The position numbers and the translations under genes are program-made. Positions 1-7,395 of a stretch of 8,179 nucleotides of DNA are shown in pieces. The notes below the pieces were generated by a model. It was given only the letters and a program-made list of their open reading frames with translations, was not told the DNA's origin and did not search any database. The number at the start of each line of letters is the position of its first letter. Position 1 is the first letter of the stretch. Source of the DNA: Alistipes sp. (GTDB taxonomy: Bacteria > Bacteroidota > Bacteroidia > Bacteroidales > Rikenellaceae); contig JAIEHQ010000003.1 in the NCBI GenBank assembly GCA_029065825.1, positions 1 through 8,179 of the forward strand. The letters run 5' to 3'.

Positions 1-864
1 AAGAACCTGACCTCGAATCCCGACTACCTGATGGCGATATATAGCACCAAGGCCATCTACGGCGATAACCCCCGTCGTCAGGAGGCCACGATGGAGATGA
101 TGGACGGCATCTCGTTCGAGCAGCTGCCCGCCATCTACAAGACACTCTACCCCGGCGCGAACAACTTCACGTTCACGTTCGTCGGCAACGTCGATCCCGA
201 GACGCTCAAGCCGCTGGTCGAGAAATACATCGGCTCGATCCCCGCATCGAAGACGCAGCTCCGTTTCACGGACGACAACGTGCGCAAGGCCGCAGGCGAA
301 GTCGAGAAGGACTTCCGCGTGGCGATGCTCCAGCCCAAAGTGTCGGAAATGTTCCTCTTCACGTGCGATGCCGAGAATACGATCCGCAACCGCCAGCTCA
401 TGCTGCTGCTGACGCTCTCGCTGAACAACCGCTACCACGAGTCGATCCGCGAGGAGAAGGGCGGCACGTACGGTGTCAATGTGGCTCCCGAGCTGGAGTA
501 CCGGCCCGTTTCGCAGATCAGCATGAAGATGACCTTCGACACCAACGAGCAGATGGCCGACGAGCTGGCTCCGATCATCATCGCCGAGCTGCGCAAGATC
601 GCCGAGGAGGGTCCGAAGGCAAGCGACATCGAGAGTTCGCGCGAGTACCTGGCCAAGACCTTTACCAACTCGCTCGAGAGCAACATGCAGTGGACCAGCC
701 TGCTCGAGGGATACTACCGCTTCGACCAGAACTCGGTGCGCGACTTCATCGGCACGCTCAACAGCATTACCTACGACGAGGTGCGCGACCTGGCCAAGCA
801 GCTCGTCGAGAGCGGCAACATGATCAAGGTAATCATGCGCCCCGAGGCTCAGCCCGCCGAATAA
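1..864 (+). CDS. M16-family metallopeptidase, C-terminal part (partial at 5' end)
   Basis: The reading frame is open from the first base and ends at TAA (862-864), so this is the last 287 residues of a longer protein; the ATG at 31 is internal. It matches the C-terminal half of M16 (pitrilysin/PqqL-like) zinc peptidases. Visible landmarks are a helical stretch ending in a TFTFVGNVD-type strand (about residues 56-66), typical of the M16 repeat fold, and the RYHESIREEKGGTYGV segment (about residues 144-159), the family's conserved Arg/Tyr-containing substrate-binding loop. The catalytic HxxEH motif sits in the N-terminal half of such proteins and is outside the window, so activity cannot be judged. 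M16 enzymes of this size in Bacteroidota are usually exported, about 930-950 residues long, and degrade peptides in the periplasm. The gene is convergent with the minus-strand operon and separated from it by terminators, so no functional link is implied. The family call is firm; the substrate is unknown. Confidence 0.9.
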   Translation, partial: KNLTSNPDYLMAIYSTKAIYGDNPRRQEATMEMMDGISFEQLPAIYKTLYPGANNFTFTFVGNVDPETLKPLVEKYIGSIPASKTQLRFTDDNVRKAAGEVEKDFRVAMLQPKVSEMFLFTCDAENTIRNRQLMLLLTLSLNNRYHESIREEKGGTYGVNVAPELEYRPVSQISMKMTFDTNEQMADELAPIIIAELRKIAEEGPKASDIESSREYLAKTFTNSLESNMQWTSLLEGYYRFDQNSVRDFIGTLNSITYDEVRDLAKQLVESGNMIKVIMRPEAQPAE

Positions 865-875
865 CCCCGCACTAA

Positions 876-905
876 AAACCCCGGTCTCCTTCGAGACCGG
901 GGTTT
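876..905 (+). terminator. Rho-independent terminator after the M16 peptidase gene, probably bidirectional
   Basis: There is a perfect 13-bp stem (arms 876-888 and 893-905) with a CTTC tetraloop, starting 11 bases after the peptidase stop codon. The arms carry A3 on the left and T3 on the right. Read on the minus strand the stem is followed by about five U residues, so the structure could also stop minus-strand read-through. Confidence 0.85.
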
Positions 906-915
906 CCGGACGAAC

Positions 916-954
916 GCCACCCTGCAACGAAAATGTTGCAGGGTGGCTTGTTTT
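916..954 (+). terminator. Second, tandem rho-independent terminator
   Basis: There is a perfect 13-bp stem (arms 916-928 and 935-947) with a GAAAAT loop, followed directly by TTGTTTTT. This is a textbook terminator for plus-strand transcription, only 10 bases after the first hairpin. It has no U tract on the minus strand, so it should act in one direction. Confidence 0.88.
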
Positions 955-956
955 TA

Positions 957-1226
957 AGCCCCGGATCCGAACGTCTTCGGCCGACTGCAGCCGCCAGTCC
1001 ACCGTTACCGGACAGCCCCCAGCTCGCGGTTCCTCCGGACACTGCAAGAACGTCCCCCCGAATGCTTCCCTGTACGTCCCTGCCCGATTGTACTCCCACT
1101 CCCACTCCCACTCCCACTCCACTCCGACCGACACCGAACAAAACTCTCGGAGGCGGGGCACCGACCGCCGCCGAACCGCAATACCGCCCCGAACTCCGGA
1201 AAGCATCGGGCACCCGACAAAAAAAC
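957..1226. other. Intergenic stretch without a convincing gene
   Basis: About 270 bases lie between the plus-strand terminators and the minus-strand terminator. The sequence is GC-rich and contains a short hexamer tandem repeat (listed separately). Open frames exist on both strands, but they give low-complexity Pro/Thr, His/Ser or Gly/Val peptides. They also run through terminators or into the DUF5689-like gene. No promoter, RNA gene or mobile element could be recognised. Confidence 0.6.
1092..1125. repeat. Hexanucleotide tandem repeat (ACTCCC)4 plus two ACTCC units
   Basis: Four exact ACTCCC units (1092-1115) are followed by two shortened ACTCC units (1116-1125). The repeat lies in non-coding sequence between convergent genes. 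A six-base unit would not shift a reading frame if it expanded, and no gene is seen that it could control. Confidence 0.9.
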
Positions 1227-1256
1227 GCCGGAGCAGCCTGAAAAGACTGCTCCGGC
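1219..1256 (-). terminator. Rho-independent terminator of the minus-strand operon
   Basis: On the minus strand there is a 10-bp GC-rich stem (arms 1247-1256 and 1227-1236) with a 10-base loop. It is followed one base later by a run of U residues (plus-strand A run within 1219-1225). It lies about 52 bases beyond the stop codon of the DUF5689-like gene and should end the nuclease/receptor transcript. Confidence 0.88.
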
Positions 1257-1283
1257 ATCTCCGTTATGCGGCCCGGCGGCGGT

Positions 1284-1292
1284 CCCCCCCCC
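1284..1292. repeat. C9 homopolymer (G9 in the operon mRNA)
   Basis: Nine consecutive C residues on the plus strand lie between the stop codon of the DUF5689-like gene and the operon terminator. In the mRNA this is a G9 run in the 3' untranslated region. Length changes would not alter any supported protein. Confidence 0.9.
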
Positions 1293-1307
1293 ACCGGCCG
1301 GCACGAA

Positions 1308-2300
1308 CTACTCGGCAGACACAACGTCCTCCACCCGGTTGAGCAACAGCTGATAAGCTGCCTGCGAATCATTGCCCGGAGAGAACTTGGTGTAGATAGC
1401 CGTCACATCGACCACCTGCCCGTCGGCGGGAATCGGACGCTCGCGGAAGCGGCTGTACCCGCTCGAACGCACGACATAGTTGCCTGCAAGGGTATTGATA
1501 TCCCCGTAGGTAAACCAGGCCGAACCGTAATAGTAGGTCTTCTCGTGCGTCAGCTCATTCTCTCGCATCGCCGCCCAGGTCGCCCACTCGGGAATATCCT
1601 CCCAGCCGGGCGAATTGAGGTCGAAGGAGGTGCTGTTGGCGAAATAGTTGGGGAAAGTGTTCCGGTAGCCCCAGTTGGCCTTGCCGAACTTGCTGGCCAC
1701 CCCTTCGAAACGCACCAGACGGCCGAGCGAGGCATCGGTAAGCGACGAATAGTTTGCGGAGCTAACCACCAGCGTATCGGCCGAGGTCATCCCGATCATC
1801 TCGCCGAGCTTGAGGTGTTTGTCGAGTGTGATGCGGTCCTCCATGTTGCCGTTGGCATAGCTGGCGTTGGCCGACTCCACACCGATGCTGAGCATCGAGC
1901 GGTAGTTGCCGAGCACGAGTCCCTTCAGCCGCACGTAAACCAGGCGGCCGGGCGCATACTTGATGTAGTAGCCCGACGTTACCTTTACCTCGATCGCCGA
2001 CTCGCTCTGCTCGTCGTAGAGGTACATGGACTTGTAAATGTTACCGTTCTGATCGCTCGATATGACCTTGCCTCGGATGACCAGATCGTCGGTGACGGTC
2101 AGTGACTGACCGATGCCCGTCGTACCGGGATAGGCGGTCTCGAAAATATCCTTCAGCTCCTTGATCGAGATGATCCGGCTGTCGCTGAAGTCCGCATCCG
2201 TCCAGATCCGTGCGGGACCGGGCGTATCGAAATCGTTGTAGCATCCGCTCAGGCAGAAACTCGCCGCAACGACCAGAAATATTGCTTTTAATCTACTCAT
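1308..2300 (-). CDS. DUF5689-like OB-fold surface lipoprotein, putative partner of the TonB receptor
   Basis: This is a 330-residue lipoprotein. A hydrophobic leader ends in the lipobox LSGC (Cys20), and the residues after it (YNDFD) are acid-rich, which fits the surface-export signal known for Bacteroidota lipoproteins. Residues about 72-140 (VIRGKVISSD, then GNIYKSMYLYDE, then GRLVYVRLKGL) have the strand pattern of an OB-fold, as in the DUF5689 family. A second OB-like stretch follows at about 193-327 (GRLVRFEGV to YQLLLNRVEDV). It starts 20 bases after the receptor stop codon and is the last gene of the operon. OB-folds commonly bind nucleic acids or oligosaccharides. Given two nucleases upstream, I infer that it captures nucleic-acid fragments for the receptor, taking the place SusD has beside SusC; it has no sequence likeness to SusD that I can see. 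The family call is fairly firm, the role inferred. Confidence 0.82.
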   Translation of the reverse strand: MSRLKAIFLVVAASFCLSGCYNDFDTPGPARIWTDADFSDSRIISIKELKDIFETAYPGTTGIGQSLTVTDDLVIRGKVISSDQNGNIYKSMYLYDEQSESAIEVKVTSGYYIKYAPGRLVYVRLKGLVLGNYRSMLSIGVESANASYANGNMEDRITLDKHLKLGEMIGMTSADTLVVSSANYSSLTDASLGRLVRFEGVASKFGKANWGYRNTFPNYFANSTSFDLNSPGWEDIPEWATWAAMRENELTHEKTYYYGSAWFTYGDINTLAGNYVVRSSGYSRFRERPIPADGQVVDVTAIYTKFSPGNDSQAAYQLLLNRVEDVVSAE

Positions 2301-2320
2301 AATTGCACTGGATTGAATCG

Positions 2321-5089
2321 TTAGAACCGGAAATATACATTCAGATAGTACGTCGTACCCAACATGTAAAAATACTTCGAGGGGAACTTCTCATAGGCGA
2401 CCGTCTCCTTGTTGGCCTTGACCGCCTGCAGACGCATCTGCTCGTAACCGCCCGTGCGGATGTTCTGATTGTTCAGGATATTCTTGACCTCGAGGCTGAA
2501 ACCGAGCGTATAGCTGCGCCGGATGTACCAGTTCTTACCGATGCTGGCGTTGAGCGTGTAAGCCTCCTTGAACTTCTCCTGGCTGCGCAGCGCCCGCACC
2601 TGCTCGGCGGACATGGTCGGCAGCAGCACGTCGTCCGTACGGTAGAGCGGGTTCATCGACAGGTACATGTTGTCGTAGTAGTTGAAGTCGATCGAGGCGA
2701 AGATGTTGCGCGGACCGCGGTACGAGAGTCCCACGTTGGCCGCCAGCTGGGGCGAGCTTTCGATGCGCATGTCCTTCCAGTAAACGGTACCCTCGCTCAA
2801 AGCCTCGGCGCTGTTGTCGGCGATCTGCACGTAATTGGGATTCGACCGGTAGGTATATTGGCCCCAGCTGACCGCACCGTTGATCGCCAGACCGTTATAG
2901 ATCGGAATCGACGCTGCCACCTCCAGGCCGAAGTACTGCTTGTCGATGCCGCTCATCGCGAAGTTGGTGTAGGACTTCAGCACGTCGTCGTAGAAGGAGA
3001 TCACTTTCGACTGGTCGTCGATCTTGGTGTAGTATCCCGACACGCGGAACTTGTTGTCGCCGTAGCGCATGTTGTAGGAGAGATCTACGCTGAACACCTT
3101 CTCGGGCGAGAGTCCCGGAGTGATCGAATTGCGGGTGCGCGGCGACACGAAGGCCGACTGGAAGGTCGGAGCATTCTGCATCACGGCGACATTGGCTTCC
3201 AGACGGTGGTTGGCCGAGAACACGTAGTCGAAGTTGCCCTTGACCTTATAGACGAAATATTCGAGCTTCTCCGAATCGCCCTTCGAGTTGTCGAGGAACA
3301 GGCCCTTGCGCCAGAGTCCCTCGCGCCACATGGAGACACCGCCCAGCTCGCCGCCCAGACGCATGCCGAAACCGCCGAAGCGCACGTCGTACGAAGCCCA
3401 GACACCGCCCGAACGCAGGTGGGCCTTGTAGTTGTAGGAGAACTTGTCGCCCTCGCGGACCGGCTTGGCATGGCCGTAGCGCTCGTAATAGTCCATATCG
3501 TTCTGCGCCAGGATCGGATCGCCGAAGTCGCGCTGCGCGAACTTATCGACATCGACGTAGTAGTCGCCGCCGAGCAGGTCCTTCACCTCGTCGTAGTACC
3601 AGGTGCGGTTCACACGCACGTTGGCACCGGCCGTCAGGCGGGAGTTGTCCTTGTAGGTGCGCGAGATCTGCGCCGAAAGGTTCCAGTCGAGCTGATCGGC
3701 ATGACGCTCCTCGACGATGTAGTTCGAACGGGCGCCGGGACCGTAAACAGCTTCGGTGTCGGCATTGCGGAAGTTCATGTTGGTCTGGTACATGCCGTCC
3801 CAGTCGAAGTGGCGGATATTGCCCTCGTTGCGCATCCACATATCGGCCCGCAGAGCTGCCAGATGGGCCGCATCGGACGAATCGGTGTTGAGCAGCATGT
3901 AACTCGGCAGGTAGCGGTAGTAGTCGGGACGCGGATCGGCACCGTCGTACCACGTGAGCGCCGAATATCCGTTCTTGCCGAAGCGGAGCGAGGTCGCCAC
4001 GTTGAGCTGCGTGTGCTCGTTGGCATCGAAGGTATAGGTGGCCATCGCGATCGGCTCGTGGTTGTTGCGCACGCGCGAGTTACGCATCTTGCCGCTCTGA
4101 TAACCCCAGTTGGGATTGTAGTAGTTGTTGCCGACCAGATCGTACACCTCCTGCGTCGATGCCTGCTGCGCTCCGCGCTCGGTGGGTGCGCCCAGAATCA
4201 TGAGTCCCAGCCGGTGGCGCGAGTTGAAGACCTTCTCTGCCGCAGCGAAGTAGCCGTAGGCGTTGTAATAGACGCCATCGACGTAGGAGTTGCCTCCCTG
4301 ACGGGTCGAAACCGACAGCGCGTAGGACCAGCCGTTGTCGAGCATGCCCGATCCGTAGCTGACCATCGCACGGAAACGGTACATCGAGTTGCCATTGACC
4401 AGGCTCACGCGCAGCCCCTTGTTGATCTGCGAGGCGCGGGCGTTGATATTGGTCGTACCGCCGATGCCGCTCAGACCGTAGTCCGAAATAACCGCGCCGG
4501 AGGTAATCTCCTGGTTGCGCGTTGCATCGTTCAGACCGCTCCAGAGCGACCAGGGGGTGTAGCCCGTCATCGCGTCGTTGAAGCGGATGCCGTTCAGAAA
4601 GACATCGCCGTACTGCGAGTCGTAGCCGCGCACGTTGAAGCGCATCTCGCTGAACTTGTAGGAGGCAATGTTGTTGAACACATCCTTCGAGGCCGAAAGC
4701 GACGAGGGCAGCGCCTGTGCGTCGCCGACACCCTCGGTGTCGAACTCGGCGAATACGGAGTCATCCAGCGCCGCCTGCATCACGTCGGGCACGAGCACCA
4801 CCGTATTGAGGTCGCGCACCAGCTGATCCACCCGCACCGTCAGCGTCAGGGGTTCGAACTCCCCGGCCTCGAACTCGAGGGTGTACTCGCCTGGGTCGAG
4901 GTTCTCGAAAAGGAAATCGCCCCGGCCGTCGGTCGTCGCCCTCAGACCGCCCGGAGAGACGGAGACCGTCGCCCCTTCCACCGCGACACGCCCCGCGCGG
5001 GAGACGACGCGGCCCTTGAAACCGCCGGTTTGCGCGAAGGCCGACAAGGAGAGCAGGGTCAATGCAAAGATTAGTAAACTTTTTTTCAT
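2321..5089 (-). CDS. TonB-dependent outer-membrane receptor with N-terminal carboxypeptidase-regulatory-like domain
   Basis: This 922-residue protein should import a ligand across the outer membrane using TonB energy. It has a signal peptide probably cut after SAFA (Ala19), and a carboxypeptidase D regulatory-like beta-sandwich at about residues 23-100 with the usual GRVVSRAG start and TTDGRGDFLFENLDPGEY centre. The plug domain is at about 120-220, with RFNVRGYDSQYGDVFLNGIRF and GIGGTTNINARAS. A long beta-barrel ends in an aromatic strand with a final Phe. The plug resembles a Bacteroidota receptor family whose members carry a SSxDVF...FxVRGYDS motif; it is not a classic SusC/RagA protein, and no SusD gene follows. 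No clear TonB box was identified. The start ATG lies 14 bases after the EEP gene stop, and the DUF5689-like gene follows after 20 bases, so translation within one operon is likely. Ligand unknown; nucleic-acid fragments are inferred from the neighbours. Confidence 0.93.
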   Translation of the reverse strand: MKKSLLIFALTLLSLSAFAQTGGFKGRVVSRAGRVAVEGATVSVSPGGLRATTDGRGDFLFENLDPGEYTLEFEAGEFEPLTLTVRVDQLVRDLNTVVLVPDVMQAALDDSVFAEFDTEGVGDAQALPSSLSASKDVFNNIASYKFSEMRFNVRGYDSQYGDVFLNGIRFNDAMTGYTPWSLWSGLNDATRNQEITSGAVISDYGLSGIGGTTNINARASQINKGLRVSLVNGNSMYRFRAMVSYGSGMLDNGWSYALSVSTRQGGNSYVDGVYYNAYGYFAAAEKVFNSRHRLGLMILGAPTERGAQQASTQEVYDLVGNNYYNPNWGYQSGKMRNSRVRNNHEPIAMATYTFDANEHTQLNVATSLRFGKNGYSALTWYDGADPRPDYYRYLPSYMLLNTDSSDAAHLAALRADMWMRNEGNIRHFDWDGMYQTNMNFRNADTEAVYGPGARSNYIVEERHADQLDWNLSAQISRTYKDNSRLTAGANVRVNRTWYYDEVKDLLGGDYYVDVDKFAQRDFGDPILAQNDMDYYERYGHAKPVREGDKFSYNYKAHLRSGGVWASYDVRFGGFGMRLGGELGGVSMWREGLWRKGLFLDNSKGDSEKLEYFVYKVKGNFDYVFSANHRLEANVAVMQNAPTFQSAFVSPRTRNSITPGLSPEKVFSVDLSYNMRYGDNKFRVSGYYTKIDDQSKVISFYDDVLKSYTNFAMSGIDKQYFGLEVAASIPIYNGLAINGAVSWGQYTYRSNPNYVQIADNSAEALSEGTVYWKDMRIESSPQLAANVGLSYRGPRNIFASIDFNYYDNMYLSMNPLYRTDDVLLPTMSAEQVRALRSQEKFKEAYTLNASIGKNWYIRRSYTLGFSLEVKNILNNQNIRTGGYEQMRLQAVKANKETVAYEKFPSKYFYMLGTTYYLNVYFRF

Positions 5090-5103
5090 ATCCGTAGTGG
5101 GTT

Positions 5104-6141
5104 TTATTTACCGATATAGATGAAAACGGGGAAATGGTCGCTGTAACCGCCCTGGAAGGCATTGCCGACGAACGTGCGCAGCGGATAACCCTTGAAGCGC
5201 CCCGATTTCTGGATCATGTAGTTCTGTCTGAATATGTTGCCGTAGAACTTCGAGTTGGGCGACTGAAGCAGTTTCAGCCCCTCCTGTTCGCCGGCGGCCA
5301 GATTCTCCGACACGACGATGTTGTCGAAGATATTCCACGCATCGCCGTAGGCGAGCGTCCCCATCCCGGCACGCAGCATCGCGTAGTAGGGATTGAAGAA
5401 ATCGCCCTCCTGCAGCTCCTTCATCTTGGCCTTGGCACCCAACGACTCCAGAATGCTCGCATCGGTCGGGTCGTCGTTGAAGTCGCCCATCGCCACGATC
5501 TTGATCGCGGGATTCGCCGCGCGCACCGAATCGGCGATGCGGCGCATCTGCGCGCCGACCGCCTCACGGCGGGGAGCCGAGGCCTCCTTGCCGCCCAGGC
5601 GCGAGGGCCAGTGGGCGACCATGAAGTAGAAAGGCTCCTCCTCGATGGTGCCCCACATGGTCACAATGTCGCGCGTGCGGAAGTTGGGCAGACCCGGGAT
5701 TTCGGTCCGGATCGCCTCGCTGCCCTCCAGTTTGAAGACATCAGGACGGTAGAGGAACGCCACATCGACACCGCGCGGGTCGGGCGAATCGTAGTGCACG
5801 ATCCGGTAGTTGCCGGGCAGCATCCTGGGGGTCGATACGATATCCTCGAGCACCGAGCGGTTCTCCACCTCCGACACGCCGATCACAGCGGGATATTCCC
5901 GGTCGATGGCGGCAATGTCGAAGAGCACGCGCTCGATATTCGAGAGCTTTTTGCCGTACTTGGCCTCGGTCCACTTCTTCGAACCCTCGGGGGTAAACTC
6001 GTCGTCGTGGGTCTCCGGATCGTTGATCGTGTCGAAGAAGTTCTCCAGATTGTAGAAGACGACCTTGTAAGGCTTCTGAGCAAAACAGCATGCCGCACAC
6101 ACCAGCAGCAGCACGCCCGTAAAGATCACTCGTTTTTTCAT
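5104..6141 (-). CDS. Secreted endonuclease/exonuclease/phosphatase (EEP) family enzyme
   Basis: This 345-residue metal-dependent phosphodiesterase belongs to the DNase I-like superfamily. All main EEP motifs are present: YNLENFFD with Asn31 and Glu33, the metal-binding Glu in VSEVEN (91-93), RGVDVAFLY (123-131), the His of AHWPSR (His177), GDFND with Asp220 and Asn222, and the terminal SDHFPV with Asp335 and His336. A signal peptide is probably cleaved after CCFA (Ala21). The cysteines there do not form a good lipobox, so the enzyme should be soluble in the periplasm or secreted. Family members cut DNA or RNA, or hydrolyse other phosphodiesters or phosphomonoesters, so sequence alone does not fix the substrate. 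Its position between a non-specific nuclease gene (14 bases upstream) and a TonB receptor gene (14 bases downstream) favours a nuclease that processes imported nucleic acid. The HWPSR...R pattern is common in Bacteroidota extracytoplasmic EEP nucleases. Confidence 0.9.
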   Translation of the reverse strand: MKKRVIFTGVLLLVCAACCFAQKPYKVVFYNLENFFDTINDPETHDDEFTPEGSKKWTEAKYGKKLSNIERVLFDIAAIDREYPAVIGVSEVENRSVLEDIVSTPRMLPGNYRIVHYDSPDPRGVDVAFLYRPDVFKLEGSEAIRTEIPGLPNFRTRDIVTMWGTIEEEPFYFMVAHWPSRLGGKEASAPRREAVGAQMRRIADSVRAANPAIKIVAMGDFNDDPTDASILESLGAKAKMKELQEGDFFNPYYAMLRAGMGTLAYGDAWNIFDNIVVSENLAAGEQEGLKLLQSPNSKFYGNIFRQNYMIQKSGRFKGYPLRTFVGNAFQGGYSDHFPVFIYIGK

Positions 6142-6155
6142 AAGTCAAAAGGTGT

Positions 6156-7370
6156 TTATTGAATCCCCCACTGCGCGGGAGCGTTCTGGCTTTTCACAGC
6201 CTCGGCCGCCGCCTCGGAAAGATTCGGGAAAAAGGTAAATCCGGTCAGCTCCTCGATCTCGGCCACACTGCGGCAGACGGATGCCGGCGGCTCTATATCG
6301 CCGTAGCTGCGCTGATCGACCCAGAAGCCGATCGACTTCAGTTCGTCGGCCGAGCAGTCGGCTATGCGTTTGCCGGTCTGGCCGTTGCGGGTGCGCAGCA
6401 ACACCTTGAAATAGTTGGTCGGCACGGGACACACCAGTCCGTTGCGGTCGGTGGTCGTAGTCGTGGTCGAGGCGTAGTAGCAGCCGGTTACCACGTAGAG
6501 CGTGTCGCTGCACATCTGATTGCGCACTTTGGTTTCGAGCCGCGCCCACATGTCCTGATTGAGCCGGTCGAGCTGCGGGGTCATGTTGGTCGCATAGAAG
6601 GTCTGCAGGTTGAGATCGCGCGTGGCGGTGCGGTCGGCCGACGGGAGCTGATGGCCCCGGTCGTAGCTGCCCCGGTAGGATCCGGAGCCGAGATCGGGCT
6701 GCCACGAGTAGTCGATCTTCGGATCGTAAGCGAACTCGTTGGTACGATCGACCGTCCCCCGATAGACCGCATGGAGCGGATAGGCCACCCAGCGGGCCAC
6801 GTGCAGCGCAGGGTCGTAACAGTAGGAATAGTTGCGCACGCTGCGGCCCCCGAGCGAAGCGAAGTGGCTGACATAGACGTAACCGGCCGACTCGGCCCGG
6901 GCCGGAAGCTCGGCCCACGCCCGGGCATGACCTTCGACATAGGGATCGTCGGTCGCGGAGGAGGTGTGCTGACGCAGGATCAGCGTCTGAGGCTCCCCGC
7001 CGACAAAACGGAAGGAGATCCGCGCGGTCCGCTCCTGCGACGAATCGTTCTGCGTGTAATAGATGTCCAAGATATTGTCGATCGCCGACGGGCTTACCGT
7101 CCCCTGTGCCGTCCGTGCGTCGGGATCGTTGATCCGGAACGAACACCACCGGGCATCGGACTCGATTTCCGCCTCCCAGGCGGCACCCAGCGGTCCCGTG
7201 ATCTGAATGGCGGCGGAACCTTCGGCCTCGCCCACGGAGGACGAACCGCGCCACACGGCGCTGCCGGCCGACGCGCTTCCGTCGTCATCGCCGCAGGCGA
7301 CGAGTGTCAGCATCGGAAAGAGGAGCAGCAACAGCCATCTCCAGGCACAATATTTCGCATTCAAGCACAT
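6156..7370 (-). CDS. Surface lipoprotein DNA/RNA non-specific endonuclease (NUC1 family) with BACON-like domain
   Basis: This 404-residue lipoprotein nuclease has a leader ending in LVAC (Cys26), followed by GDDD, a strong Bacteroidota surface-export signal. Residues about 37-138 look like a BACON domain: WEAEIESDARWCSF, a variable middle, then ERTARISF and LILRQ. The C-terminal part is a Serratia-nuclease-type domain. It has DRGH with the general-base His240, then TFYATNMTPQ with Asn262, and LNQDMWARLE giving the probable metal ligand Asn271 and Glu279. The Asn-Glu spacing (8) equals that in Serratia nuclease, and the His-to-Asn spacing (31) is about the same. Such enzymes cut DNA and RNA, single or double stranded. 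A run of six Thr (302-307) lies in the nuclease domain. The ATG used gives a complete leader; no strong ribosome site is seen, as usual in Bacteroidota. It is followed 14 bases later by the EEP gene. Extracellular nucleic-acid cleavage is well supported. Confidence 0.93.
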   Translation of the reverse strand: MCLNAKYCAWRWLLLLLFPMLTLVACGDDDGSASAGSAVWRGSSSVGEAEGSAAIQITGPLGAAWEAEIESDARWCSFRINDPDARTAQGTVSPSAIDNILDIYYTQNDSSQERTARISFRFVGGEPQTLILRQHTSSATDDPYVEGHARAWAELPARAESAGYVYVSHFASLGGRSVRNYSYCYDPALHVARWVAYPLHAVYRGTVDRTNEFAYDPKIDYSWQPDLGSGSYRGSYDRGHQLPSADRTATRDLNLQTFYATNMTPQLDRLNQDMWARLETKVRNQMCSDTLYVVTGCYYASTTTTTTDRNGLVCPVPTNYFKVLLRTRNGQTGKRIADCSADELKSIGFWVDQRSYGDIEPPASVCRSVAEIEELTGFTFFPNLSEAAAEAVKSQNAPAQWGIQ

Positions 7371-7395
7371 GCCAAAAACAATAATCGGTCAAGAA

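Noticed and set aside
933..1241. Plus-strand frame coding for a Pro/Thr-rich 102-residue peptide
   Set aside because: Its start codon is in the loop of a strong terminator, it lacks a ribosome site or promoter, and its composition only reflects the hexamer repeat and high GC.
872..1372. Minus-strand frame with Gly/Val repeats (166 codons)
   Set aside because: It overlaps the 3' end of the DUF5689-like gene, runs through the operon terminator and the C9 run, and has low-complexity content; no support as a gene.
2303..5074. A 923-codon open frame on the plus strand opposite the TonB receptor
   Set aside because: It mirrors the receptor codon for codon and arises from GC-rich codon use. Its translation is low-complexity (His, Val, Arg, Glu rich) with no domain, while the minus strand gives a complete receptor with signal peptide, plug and barrel.
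2321..5089. Classic SusC/SusD pair
   Set aside because: The receptor lacks the typical SusC/RagA plug signature and the following lipoprotein is DUF5689-like, with no SusD-like helical repeat sequence visible.
7371..7395. Promoter between the hairpin and the nuclease start
   Set aside because: A TTG and an AT-rich stretch are present, but their spacing does not fit the Bacteroidota -33/-7 pattern and the space is too short for a normal leader.
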